Notes: generated by a model from the letters alone, not told the origin. Positions 1 to 5,916 are shown, counted from the stretch's first letter. The stretch is DNA of 6,560 bases from an uncultured Clostridia bacterium (GCA_946545505.1 CAMNNN010000085.1:1-6560); one strand, 5' to 3'. A program made the numbers and translations.

Positions 1-1438
1 CGGGAGCAGGAACGGGCTCAGCCGCTACAGGCTCTTCAGCTTTCACTTCAGGCTTGGCGGCATTCTTCTCGGCTTCCTTCTGTGCAATGATATCCTCGAT
101 GGATATCTTCGAGATCAGTGAATCGCCTTCGGCCTTCTTATCATCAGGCTTACTCTCTTCGGCCAATGCAGCGGTCTTTGCCTCTGCTCTGGCGATCTCT
201 GCCTGCTGCTCTGCCTTCATCTTGGCAGCTTCGATCTTAGCCTGAACTCTTGCTCTTGCTGCAGCAGCTGCGGCAGCTCTCTTCTCTGCATCTTCATTAG
301 AGAGTGCAGCCTTGGCAGCGGACTCTTCGGCTCTCTTCATAACGGCTTCGGAAACCTTACTCTCTTCCTCCGCATTCACAATAGGAGCAGTCGCCTTCGC
401 AGCGGATGCGGCTTCAGCAGACTTCTCGAGGTCGATCCTGTCAGGGAGGACTTCATTGCCGGGACGTGTAAGAACGTCGACGAGCGAATCATGAACCTTA
501 CGCACTTCGCTGTCGGGAAGCAGTCCGTCGACCGTACTCTCGTAATTAGCTTCGGGGTTGTTGATGAACAGGGCATATACTTCCTTCGGGTTATCCTTCT
601 TGGTAACACGGTAGAAAGTATTTACGAGCTTGTCCATTGACTTACTCTGTGTCCACTTAGGCATCTGCTTAACCTGCTCGGCTCCGGACTGCTTGGATAC
701 TTCTGCGAAGAAGTCCTGTGCAGACTTGTACTCACCGTTAAGGATATATGCGCCGCCCGGCTGACCGTTCTCGCAGACTGCGACAAGAGCGGAAGCAACG
801 TTACGTACATCTACGAATGCGTGACCGCCGGATACTGTCGATACCTTGTTCTCAAGATACTTCTTGAGGATCTTGTTCATATCGTAATCCTCGGAGAATC
901 CGGGACCGATGATGAATGTAGGAAGGAGAAGTGACGCATTGAACTTATTGAATGTGATCTTCTCCATGAGATAAGCGGCTGCTTCAGCCTTGGTAGCGGC
1001 ATAGTCGCCGTCAACCTTGGTTCTGTCGAAGCGGACTTTCTCACCTGAAAGCGCAGTGTCGGGATCGAGTGAATATGCGGAACCCAGATAGACAAATCTT
1101 CCTATCTTCAGACGCATAGCCATATCGACCATATTCTGAGCACCTGCGACGTTTGTACGACGCATGTCCATATTCTTGTTATTGGAAATAGACAGGATCT
1201 CTTCCGTATGAATTATCGCTGAATTTCTCGGATCGTCGACGGTGAGGAATTCCTTAAGTGAATCCTTATCGATGATCTCACCTTCTGAGATCTCGGCACC
1301 CATTCCTCTAAGTAAGGAATAATCGGATTCCGGAGGTACCAGGACTCTGACCTGACTACCTTCAGCCAATAACATCTGAACGACCAGTCTTCCGACAGGG
1401 TCCTTCGCACCGGTAACAAGATACTTCTGATATTTCAT
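1..1438 (-). CDS. Extended SDR / NAD-dependent epimerase-dehydratase-like protein with Ala/Glu/Lys-rich C-terminal tail (3' end outside window)
   Basis: The frame is open from the ATG at 1438 to the left edge (479 codons, no stop), so the C-terminus is missing. Residues 1 to about 325 read as an extended short-chain dehydrogenase resembling dihydroflavonol-4-reductase-like proteins: a Rossmann start YLVTGAKDPVGRLV (residues 6-19), NVAGAQNMVDMA (97-107), the strand FVYLGSAYS (115-123) with the probable catalytic Ser120, the YxxxK pair Tyr146/Lys150 in YAATK, LLLPTFIIGPG (170-180) and HAFVDVRNVASALV (206-219). The family oxidises or reduces sugar-nucleotide, flavonoid-like or other hydroxyl/carbonyl substrates in the cytosol; the substrate here is unknown. 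The glycine motif is TGxxDxxG rather than TGxxGxxG (Asp13). From about residue 336 the protein becomes low-complexity, with an Ala/Glu/Lys/Arg helix-forming stretch (about 336-435) and then a Pro/Ala/Val/Glu part, which the family normally lacks. The start is supported by an SD-like GAGGA (complement of 1445-1449), 6 bases upstream. Confidence 0.85.
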   Translation of the reverse strand, partial: MKYQKYLVTGAKDPVGRLVVQMLLAEGSQVRVLVPPESDYSLLRGMGAEISEGEIIDKDSLKEFLTVDDPRNSAIIHTEEILSISNNKNMDMRRTNVAGAQNMVDMAMRLKIGRFVYLGSAYSLDPDTALSGEKVRFDRTKVDGDYAATKAEAAAYLMEKITFNKFNASLLLPTFIIGPGFSEDYDMNKILKKYLENKVSTVSGGHAFVDVRNVASALVAVCENGQPGGAYILNGEYKSAQDFFAEVSKQSGAEQVKQMPKWTQSKSMDKLVNTFYRVTKKDNPKEVYALFINNPEANYESTVDGLLPDSEVRKVHDSLVDVLTRPGNEVLPDRIDLEKSAEAASAAKATAPIVNAEEESKVSEAVMKRAEESAAKAALSNEDAEKRAAAAAAARARVQAKIEAAKMKAEQQAEIARAEAKTAALAEESKPDDKKAEGDSLISKISIEDIIAQKEAEKNAAKPEVKAEEPVAAEPVPAP

Positions 1439-1503
1439 AAGCGATCCTCGTTTAAACACAAAATCAGACAATATTATTTTATTGGTTTTGTTTTATCTTT
1501 ACA

Positions 1504-1532
1504 TTTATAGAATGTTAAGGAGATGTAAACAA
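1504..1532 (-). promoter_or_regulatory. Candidate sigma-A promoter of the SDR gene
   Basis: Read on the minus strand, TTGTTT (complement of 1527-1532) is followed after 17 bases by TATAAA (complement of 1504-1509). The -10 box is good and the -35 is partial. Transcription would start near 1497, giving a leader of about 60 bases to the ATG at 1438. The leader holds an SD-like GAGGA. No other -35/-10 pair in this gap looked better on this strand. Confidence 0.5.
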
Positions 1533-1539
1533 AATCATG

Positions 1540-1568
1540 TTGACAACCGACTGCACGGGCGTTATTAT
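1540..1568 (+). promoter_or_regulatory. Sigma-A-type promoter of the T-box leader and acyl-CoA synthetase fusion gene
   Basis: A perfect -35 TTGACA (1540-1545) is followed after exactly 17 bases by TATTAT (1563-1568), five of six consensus positions. The predicted start is about 1575, roughly 20 bases before the first conserved T-box element. This is the strongest promoter match in the window. Its -35 lies 7 bases from the -35 of the opposing SDR promoter, so the two RNA polymerase sites overlap physically. Confidence 0.8.
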
Positions 1569-1574
1569 TGCAGT
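1550..1574. repeat. Inverted repeat ACTGCA-N13-TGCAGT around the -10 box
   Basis: ACTGCA at 1550-1555 and TGCAGT at 1569-1574 form a perfect 6-base inverted repeat with a 13-base gap. The gap contains the -10 box of the rightward promoter. A dimeric regulator bound here would block transcription, and the downstream gene encodes an XRE-type helix-turn-helix, so autoregulation is conceivable. A 6-base repeat can occur by chance, and no second copy was seen. Confidence 0.3.
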
Positions 1575-1796
1575 GTTTTATATCAAAAATGCTGTGACGA
1601 AGAAGGTCCGGCTGTTGATGTACACAGAGAGCCGGGGGTGCTGAGATCCCGACAACAGAGACTGCCAAGTGACTATCGCTTCCGAGCTGATGTGCCGAAT
1701 GAAGTATTACTTCGAGTAGACCGCATCCGTATGGCCGCGTTAAGGCATAGGGTTTGAAGGAACCTGAAGTGGCGATCCTGAATCAGGATTCGCAAG

Positions 1797-1825
1797 TTGA
1801 GTGGTAACACGGTAATTCGTCTCAA
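1797..1825 (+). promoter_or_regulatory. T-box antiterminator
   Basis: UUGAG (1797-1801) pairs with CUCAA (1821-1825), a 7-base bulge UGGUAAC follows at 1802-1808, and ACG (1809-1811) pairs with CGU (1818-1820) around a GUAAUU loop. This is the classical helix A1, bulge, helix A2 layout. The bulge begins UGGU, which would pair with the ACCA end of an uncharged tRNA. It differs from the usual UGGNACC at one position (A1807 in place of C), and the following GCG is ACG. The 3' half of the structure is shared with the terminator, so the two folds exclude each other. Confidence 0.85.
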
Positions 1826-1851
1826 CGTTCGAGGAACGTTGGGGCTTTTTT
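1819..1851 (+). terminator. T-box-controlled intrinsic terminator
   Basis: GUCUCAACGUUC (1819-1830) pairs along its full length (12 bp, two G-U) with GAACGUUGGGGC (1834-1845) around a GAG loop, followed by six U (1846-1851). The bases at 1819-1825 are also needed by the antiterminator, which is the attenuation switch. It ends 48 bases before the ATG at 1900. Confidence 0.9.
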
Positions 1852-1886
1852 ATTGCCTCGGCGTTAGGAAAAATGCCGGATGACAC

Positions 1887-1892
1887 GGAGGT
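1887..1892 (+). promoter_or_regulatory. Ribosome binding site that fixes the start of the synthetase fusion at 1900
   Basis: GGAGGT lies 7 bases before the ATG at 1900. An in-frame ATG at 1873 would add nine residues, but it has only AGGA four bases upstream and itself precedes this strong SD. The start at 1900 is therefore preferred. Confidence 0.85.
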
Positions 1893-1899
1893 AAAAAAG

Positions 1900-4254
1900 A
1901 TGGCAGAGAACTTAAACAACGAAGTCGAAGCAAAGCTGCTCGAAGTCGCAGGCCGAGTTAAGTCTTTAAGACAGGACATGGGCCTCACACTCGAGGAAGC
2001 CGCACAGAAGATGGGACTCTCACCCGAGGAGTACGAGCGTTACGAGGAAGGCAAGGAAGACTTTAACTTCACCTTCTGCTTCAAGTTCGCTAACCTCGCC
2101 AAGGTAGATATCGCTGATATCCTCGAAGGATTCTCCCCTTCACTTACAGAGTACTCTGTAACAAGGAGAGGCCAGGGACGTCCGATCGTAAGACGTGCCG
2201 ATTCCCAGACAAAGTATCTGCGTCTTGCTTCAAGATTCAAGAATAAGATGTGCGAGCCCTACCGCGTAATCCTCCCTTATTCCGACGAGGCTCTGAACCC
2301 TCCTTATAAGCTCGTTACTCACGGCGGCCAGGAGATAAACATCGTAGTAAGAGGTTCACTTAAGGTAATGCTCGGTGACTCTTTCGAGGTTCTCCATGAG
2401 GGTGACGTCATCTACTTCGACCCTGAGACACCACATGCCGAGTTCGCTGTAGGCGGCGAGGACTGCGAGTTCTATGCCATCATCATCGACCCCAAGCTTG
2501 CAGATAAGAATGAGGATTACATCCCTCCTTATAAGACAGAGATCAAGACAGACAGCATGACTAATGTCGATGCTGCGAATCTCGAGGATCCTATCTATGC
2601 CAGATACCTGAATGGTGTCCTCGACGAGCACGGAAACCTCGTTGACGTTGATGTTAACGTACCCGCGTGCAAGAAGTTCAATTTCGCTTTCGACTGCGTT
2701 GACGCCATCGCCGACAGAGATCCCGAGAAGCTCGCCATGCTGTGGGTTGCCAAGGACTGCGTTACCGAGAAGCGTTTCACTTTCGCTGACATCAAGAAAT
2801 ACTCCAACATGACTGCAAACTACTTCAAGTCCTTAGGCATCGGCAAGGGCGACAAGGTAATGCTCGTGTTGAAGCGTCACTACCAGTTCTGGTTCTGCAT
2901 GATGGGTCTCGAGAAGCTTGGTGCCGTAGCTATCCCCGCTACTCACCTGCTTCGTGACAAGGACTACGAGTACCGTTTCCAGGCAGCTTCCGTTAAGGCT
3001 ATCGTCTGCACTTCCAATGACGATGCTGCCGATGAGGTAGAGAAGGCTGCAGCTGCTTACGGACTTCAGACACTGATCCTCTGCAACGGCTCCAGACCCG
3101 GATGGCGCAACTTTGACGAGGAGTTCAAGAACTTCTCCGACGTCTTCGAGAGACCTGAAGACTATGCATGCGGTTACGACCCCATGGTCATGTTCTTCAC
3201 TTCCGGTACAACAGGCTACCCGAAGATGGCTCTGCACTCATACATGTATGCTATCGGTCACATCACGACAGCGAAATACTGGCAGAACGTTGACCCTAAC
3301 GGACTGCACTTCTCCATCTCCGACACGGGCTGGGGTAAGGCTCTCTGGGGTAAGCTCTACGGACAGTGGCTGTGCGAGGCTCCGGTCTTCACATTCGACT
3401 TCGACAGATTTAAGGCTGAAGAGATCCTCCCTATGTTCGCGAAGCATAACATCACCACATTCTGTGCTCCGCCTACCATGTTCAGATTCTTCATCAAGGA
3501 AGACCTGAGCAAATACGATCTGTCTTCCCTCAAGTACGCAGTAACTGCAGGTGAGGCTCTGAACCCCGAGGTATTCAACCGTTTCATGGAAGCAACAGGT
3601 ATCCGTCTCATGGAGGGCTTCGGCCAGACAGAGACAACGCTCGTTATCGCTAACCTCGTAGGCTCCGGAATCAGACTCGGTTCCATGGGCCGTCCGAATC
3701 CTCTTTATGAGGTTAAGATCCTCGATCCTGACGGCAACGAGTGCAAGCCCGGTGAGACAGGTGAGATCTGCATCAACACACAGAAGTATCATCCGAAGGG
3801 ACTCTTCCTCGAGTACTATCTGTCACCTGAACTTACCAAGGACGCATGGCACGACGGCTGGTATCACACAGGTGATACGGCATGGCAGGATGAGGACGGT
3901 TACATCTGGTATGTCGGAAGAACAGACGATGTCATCAAGTCTTCCGGTTACCGTATCGGACCGTTCGAAATCGAGAACGTCATCATGGAGCTCCCTTATG
4001 TACTCGAGTGCGCTGTCACCGGTGCACCTGACCCGAAGGGTGTAAGAGGAATCGTCGTTAAGGCAACAATGACTCTCGTTAAGGGCACCGAGCCTACAGA
4101 GGAACTCAAGAAAGAGATCCAGGAATATGTTAAGGCAAAGACAGCTCCTTACAAGTATCCGAGAATCGTAGAGTTCGTTGACGAGCTTCCTAAGACCGTC
4201 TCCGGCAAGATCAGAAGAAAAGCTATCCGCGAGGACGACGATAAGAAGGCCTGA
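1900..4254 (+). CDS. XRE helix-turn-helix / cupin / AMP-forming acyl-CoA synthetase (medium-chain type) fusion
   Basis: 784 residues. Part 1 (about 17-75) is an XRE-type helix-turn-helix: RVKSLRQDMGLTLEEAAQKM, then SPEEYERYEEG. Part 2 (about 115-200) is a cupin with His141 and Glu145 in THGGQEINIVVRG and His179 in GDVIYFDPETPHAEF; the first His of the usual HxH is Val139. Part 3 (about 255-784) is an ANL-superfamily ligase close to medium-chain acyl-CoA synthetases. It has the P-loop FTSGTTGYPK (433-442), MEGFGQTET (571-579), YHTGD (655-659), the hinge region GRTDDVIKSSGYRIGPFEIE (673-692) and the A10 motif LPKTVSGKIRR with adenylation Lys770. All catalytic motifs are intact, so it should convert a carboxylic acid, ATP and CoA to acyl-CoA, AMP and PPi in the cytosol. 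The chain length or aromatic nature of the acid cannot be read by eye. The HTH-cupin pair resembles stand-alone XRE-cupin regulators, so the protein may also bind DNA. It is transcribed alone behind a T-box leader and closed by a terminator. Codons are strongly biased to C-ending forms, suggesting good expression. Confidence 0.93.
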   Translation: MAENLNNEVEAKLLEVAGRVKSLRQDMGLTLEEAAQKMGLSPEEYERYEEGKEDFNFTFCFKFANLAKVDIADILEGFSPSLTEYSVTRRGQGRPIVRRADSQTKYLRLASRFKNKMCEPYRVILPYSDEALNPPYKLVTHGGQEINIVVRGSLKVMLGDSFEVLHEGDVIYFDPETPHAEFAVGGEDCEFYAIIIDPKLADKNEDYIPPYKTEIKTDSMTNVDAANLEDPIYARYLNGVLDEHGNLVDVDVNVPACKKFNFAFDCVDAIADRDPEKLAMLWVAKDCVTEKRFTFADIKKYSNMTANYFKSLGIGKGDKVMLVLKRHYQFWFCMMGLEKLGAVAIPATHLLRDKDYEYRFQAASVKAIVCTSNDDAADEVEKAAAAYGLQTLILCNGSRPGWRNFDEEFKNFSDVFERPEDYACGYDPMVMFFTSGTTGYPKMALHSYMYAIGHITTAKYWQNVDPNGLHFSISDTGWGKALWGKLYGQWLCEAPVFTFDFDRFKAEEILPMFAKHNITTFCAPPTMFRFFIKEDLSKYDLSSLKYAVTAGEALNPEVFNRFMEATGIRLMEGFGQTETTLVIANLVGSGIRLGSMGRPNPLYEVKILDPDGNECKPGETGEICINTQKYHPKGLFLEYYLSPELTKDAWHDGWYHTGDTAWQDEDGYIWYVGRTDDVIKSSGYRIGPFEIENVIMELPYVLECAVTGAPDPKGVRGIVVKATMTLVKGTEPTEELKKEIQEYVKAKTAPYKYPRIVEFVDELPKTVSGKIRRKAIREDDDKKA

Positions 4255-4288
4255 TAAGGCACAACGGTTATTCCTGATTCATCATCTT

Positions 4289-4316
4289 AAGAGGCTGCAC
4301 ATCGCAGCCTCTTTTT
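4289..4316 (+). terminator. Intrinsic terminator after the synthetase fusion gene
   Basis: AAGAGGCTGC (4289-4298) pairs with GCAGCCTCTT (4304-4313) around an ACATC loop and runs into a T-tract ending at 4316. It lies 34 bases after the stop codon and separates this unit from the membrane-protein gene, whose start codon is only 17 bases further on. Confidence 0.92.
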
Positions 4317-4317
4317 G

Positions 4318-4326
4318 TGGCATAAT
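4318..4326 (+). promoter_or_regulatory. Candidate extended -10 promoter of the membrane-protein gene
   Basis: TGGCATAAT fits an extended -10 element (TGn followed by CATAAT, five of six consensus positions). No good -35 is found 16-18 bases upstream, where the terminator hairpin lies. The expected start, 7 bases after the -10, is position 4333, the A of the ATG, so the transcript could be leaderless. It sits directly behind the preceding terminator. Confidence 0.4.
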
Positions 4327-4332
4327 GAGTCT

Positions 4333-5187
4333 ATGAGATACGATCCTGATGACAAGCAGTATTACTTCAACAAAGAGATGATCATGTCATCCGAGCAGAA
4401 GAATGTTTTTGATAATTTCAGCAATGCCTGGAAGATGGCTGCTCTTAATGATCTCTCCGGAACGATGAAGAATTCAATGAAGAAAACAGAAACAGGCCCT
4501 GTTTCTGCGGTCTTGGGAATCGTCGCGGGTTTGATGCTGGTCGCAGGTTTCTTTGGAATCATCTGCTGTCTCATAATGAAGAAATATGATCTCATCCCGC
4601 TGATATTAAGCGTCATATTAGCATTATTCGGCATATTCACTCTTACAAGCAAAACGGGCGATCCTGATACCTTCGTGGAAAACATTGTATTTTTACGCAT
4701 CGAGGGCATCATCATGCTGCTCGGCGCGTCTGCCCTTGTTCTGGCATACACAGCTCATAAACTCCTTCCCGGATTATTCATCGCTTTCCTGACCGGATTT
4801 TTGGTGATGACTTTAAAGACCATCGGATTTATTACAGCTCCCCGAACCCTCTACAAAGAAGAGATCCGTGCCCGCTGTATCGGTTACATCCGTAAGATGG
4901 TCTCTTCCGGAGATCATACGGAAACTCCCGTGAATTCTCCTGTATTCGAATATTATTTTGACGGTGAGAAATATCTGGCCTGCTATGACAGCTTCACGCC
5001 GGGATACGACGGCAAGATCCAGGTCGATTCCGACTGCTATATCAGGATAAATCCCAAGTCCCCCTGGCGTGTAATGGGCAGATCAAATTCTTATATGTCA
5101 GGCCCTATTGCAGGAACACTTGTCTGCCTGGCCGCCACACTGGTAGTTCTGTATTTCTTACTGTCAGGCAATATGCCACAGGGGTGA
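4333..5187 (+). CDS. Membrane protein with five predicted helices and a DUF3592-like domain
   Basis: 284 residues from the ATG at 4333. There is no signal peptide; a polar N-terminus (1-55) is followed by hydrophobic segments at about 57-81, 87-104, 119-139 and 144-164, a hydrophilic part (170-250) and a last segment at 256-277. The hydrophilic part contains PVFEYYFDGEKYLACYDS (203-220), then a conserved-looking IRINPKSPWRVMG (237-249). This is the pattern of DUF3592 proteins: a beta-rich domain between helices ending in a tyrosine/asparagine-proline strand. The function of that family is unknown. A TTG at 4315 would extend the frame by six codons but lies inside the terminator T-tract, so it is unlikely as a start. 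No SD precedes 4333. Internal ATGs at 4378 and 4384 are alternatives, the latter with a weak AGAG. The last 24 bases overlap the convergent gene. Confidence 0.8.
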   Translation: MRYDPDDKQYYFNKEMIMSSEQKNVFDNFSNAWKMAALNDLSGTMKNSMKKTETGPVSAVLGIVAGLMLVAGFFGIICCLIMKKYDLIPLILSVILALFGIFTLTSKTGDPDTFVENIVFLRIEGIIMLLGASALVLAYTAHKLLPGLFIAFLTGFLVMTLKTIGFITAPRTLYKEEIRARCIGYIRKMVSSGDHTETPVNSPVFEYYFDGEKYLACYDSFTPGYDGKIQVDSDCYIRINPKSPWRVMGRSNSYMSGPIAGTLVCLAATLVVLYFLLSGNMPQG

Positions 5188-5190
5188 CAG
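5161..5190. repeat. Nested inverted repeat across the convergent gene ends
   Basis: CTGTCA (5161-5166) and TGACAG (5185-5190) are perfect complements, and between them GGC (5167-5169) can pair with GCC (5175-5177). Each outer arm contains one of the two stop codons (5164-5166 for the minus gene, 5185-5187 for the plus gene). It has no T-tract on either side, so it is not a standard terminator, though it might stabilise both 3' ends. Confidence 0.35.
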
Positions 5191-5907
5191 CCCGTCAGCT
5201 CCCTGCCCTCTGACACCGGTTATACGCCGGCATCTCATATCCCTGTCGCCTTTCACATACGGCCAGAACGCCTCGTACACCTCATGCTCATTCCTTACGG
5301 AAGGAATCGGCAGTCTTCTTATATCCAGCAGATCATCCTCACTGCCGTTCCTCATAAGGAGCAGGAAGTGGCGCCTGTCATAGGCAAGGATATCATCGAA
5401 CCCGGGGTCGTTCAGGATGCGGTTCTTAATAAGGGGCAGCACGCAGTTACGCGGGTTGATCGACAGCACCGACACCTCACCCTCACGCCGAAAATCCATC
5501 GCCTGAATTATAGTCTGCGACTCCCGGTAAAGGTCTCGTATCGCCATCTGTATCCGCTTCATAGTCTCGTTCTCATAGTCTTCGGTGACGCACGCTCCGA
5601 AGCGGATGGCAAGGCTTATAAGTTCATACAGATCGAGCTCCATGCGAGGCAGGCTCGTGAGGAAACAGTCGGTTATCATCTGCTGCAGTTCCGCTGACGC
5701 GCACTGACCCATATAACGGTAAAGGCGGTCCGCCTGCGCAGCATTCGTCCGTACGAACAGATACCGCTCCTCGAACGGCTTCCCCCTCACCATGAACTCC
5801 GGCTTTATGTCCAGCGGCCGGACCTTCATGGCAATGCACTTAAGATATACGGACAGCAGTCCCTCCAGAGTACCGTCATATGTAAAGTCATGTATCACGT
5901 GTGCCAT
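5164..5907 (-). CDS. DUF4130 / TIGR03915-family putative DNA metabolism protein
   Basis: 247 residues. The N-terminal YDGTLEGLLSVYLKCI (10-25), the central helical region with SLAIRFG (98-104) and YENETMKRIQMAIRDLYRE (111-129), and VLSINPRNCVLPLIKNRI (147-164) followed by ILAYDRRHFLLLM (173-185) match the order of DUF4130 proteins, in which the chain normally ends with a Trp/Phe-rich segment; here FWPYVKG (214-220) stands in that place. In other bacteria this family is encoded beside a radical SAM protein (TIGR03916) proposed to act in DNA modification or repair. No such partner is present in this window, although this strand's downstream side is visible to position 1. The C-terminus looks divergent from the usual form. 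No clear SD precedes the ATG at 5907. A promoter-like element predicts a 3-base leader. GC content appears higher than in neighbouring genes. Family assignment is from memory of motifs. Confidence 0.78.
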   Translation of the reverse strand: MAHVIHDFTYDGTLEGLLSVYLKCIAMKVRPLDIKPEFMVRGKPFEERYLFVRTNAAQADRLYRYMGQCASAELQQMITDCFLTSLPRMELDLYELISLAIRFGACVTEDYENETMKRIQMAIRDLYRESQTIIQAMDFRREGEVSVLSINPRNCVLPLIKNRILNDPGFDDILAYDRRHFLLLMRNGSEDDLLDIRRLPIPSVRNEHEVYEAFWPYVKGDRDMRCRRITGVRGQGADGLSPLWHIA

Positions 5908-5916
5908 CTTGGCTTC

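Larger units (their letters stand above)
1575..1851 (+). promoter_or_regulatory. T-box riboswitch leader (tRNA-sensing transcription attenuator)
   Basis: Conserved T-box parts occur in the right order. A lower Stem I helix CGAAG (1598-1602) pairs with CUUCG (1710-1714), with K-turn-like UGA upstream (1595-1597) and GAGUAG (1714-1719). An upper helix CGGC (1609-1612) pairs with GCCG (1694-1697). AGAGAG lies at 1626-1631, and a distal hairpin (1633-1637 with 1647-1651) has a GUGCUGAGA loop. A Stem III-like hairpin (about 1720-1740) is followed by GUUAAGG. The T-box bulge, antiterminator and terminator come next (separate entries). Such leaders bind a cognate tRNA by codon pairing in the specifier loop and let transcription continue when it is uncharged. 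The specifier could be GAA (1701-1703, Glu), which fits the order GAA-x-codon-purine after the upper helix, or UAU (1705-1707, Tyr), which fits the spacing to GAGUAG. I cannot decide between them. The bulge base U1805 would pair with a tRNA having discriminator A. An extra 9-bp hairpin (1772-1793) stands before the antiterminator. Confidence 0.88.

Noticed and set aside
54..494. Plus-strand Ala/Ser-rich short frames
   Set aside because: They are the complement of the low-complexity Ala/Glu/Lys tail of the SDR gene. The repeated GC-rich codons leave the opposite strand open.
1619..1660. Possible TPP-type or other riboswitch suggested by the GCUGAGA string
   Set aside because: CUGAGA is also found in the TPP riboswitch, but here it is the distal loop of a T-box Stem I. 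The other TPP elements are missing, and all downstream T-box parts are present.
1482..1757. 91-codon plus-strand frame through the leader
   Set aside because: It is covered by the promoter and the T-box Stem I, its translation is not protein-like, and the RNA structure explains the sequence.
1873..1899. Upstream ATG at 1873 as start of the synthetase fusion
   Set aside because: Only a poorly spaced AGGA precedes it, whereas GGAGGT stands 7 bases before the ATG at 1900.
3238..3792. 184-codon open frame on the minus strand inside the synthetase gene
   Set aside because: It lies entirely antisense to the conserved ligase core (P-loop to hinge region). The strong codon bias of the real gene keeps the opposite frame open. 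The translation shows no recognisable domain and no SD.
4315..4332. TTG start at 4315 for the membrane protein
   Set aside because: It falls in the T-tract of the terminator, with no SD, and would add six unconserved-looking residues.
5284..5697. 137-codon plus-strand frame
   Set aside because: It is antisense to the DUF4130 gene, which has family motifs, a promoter and better codon use.
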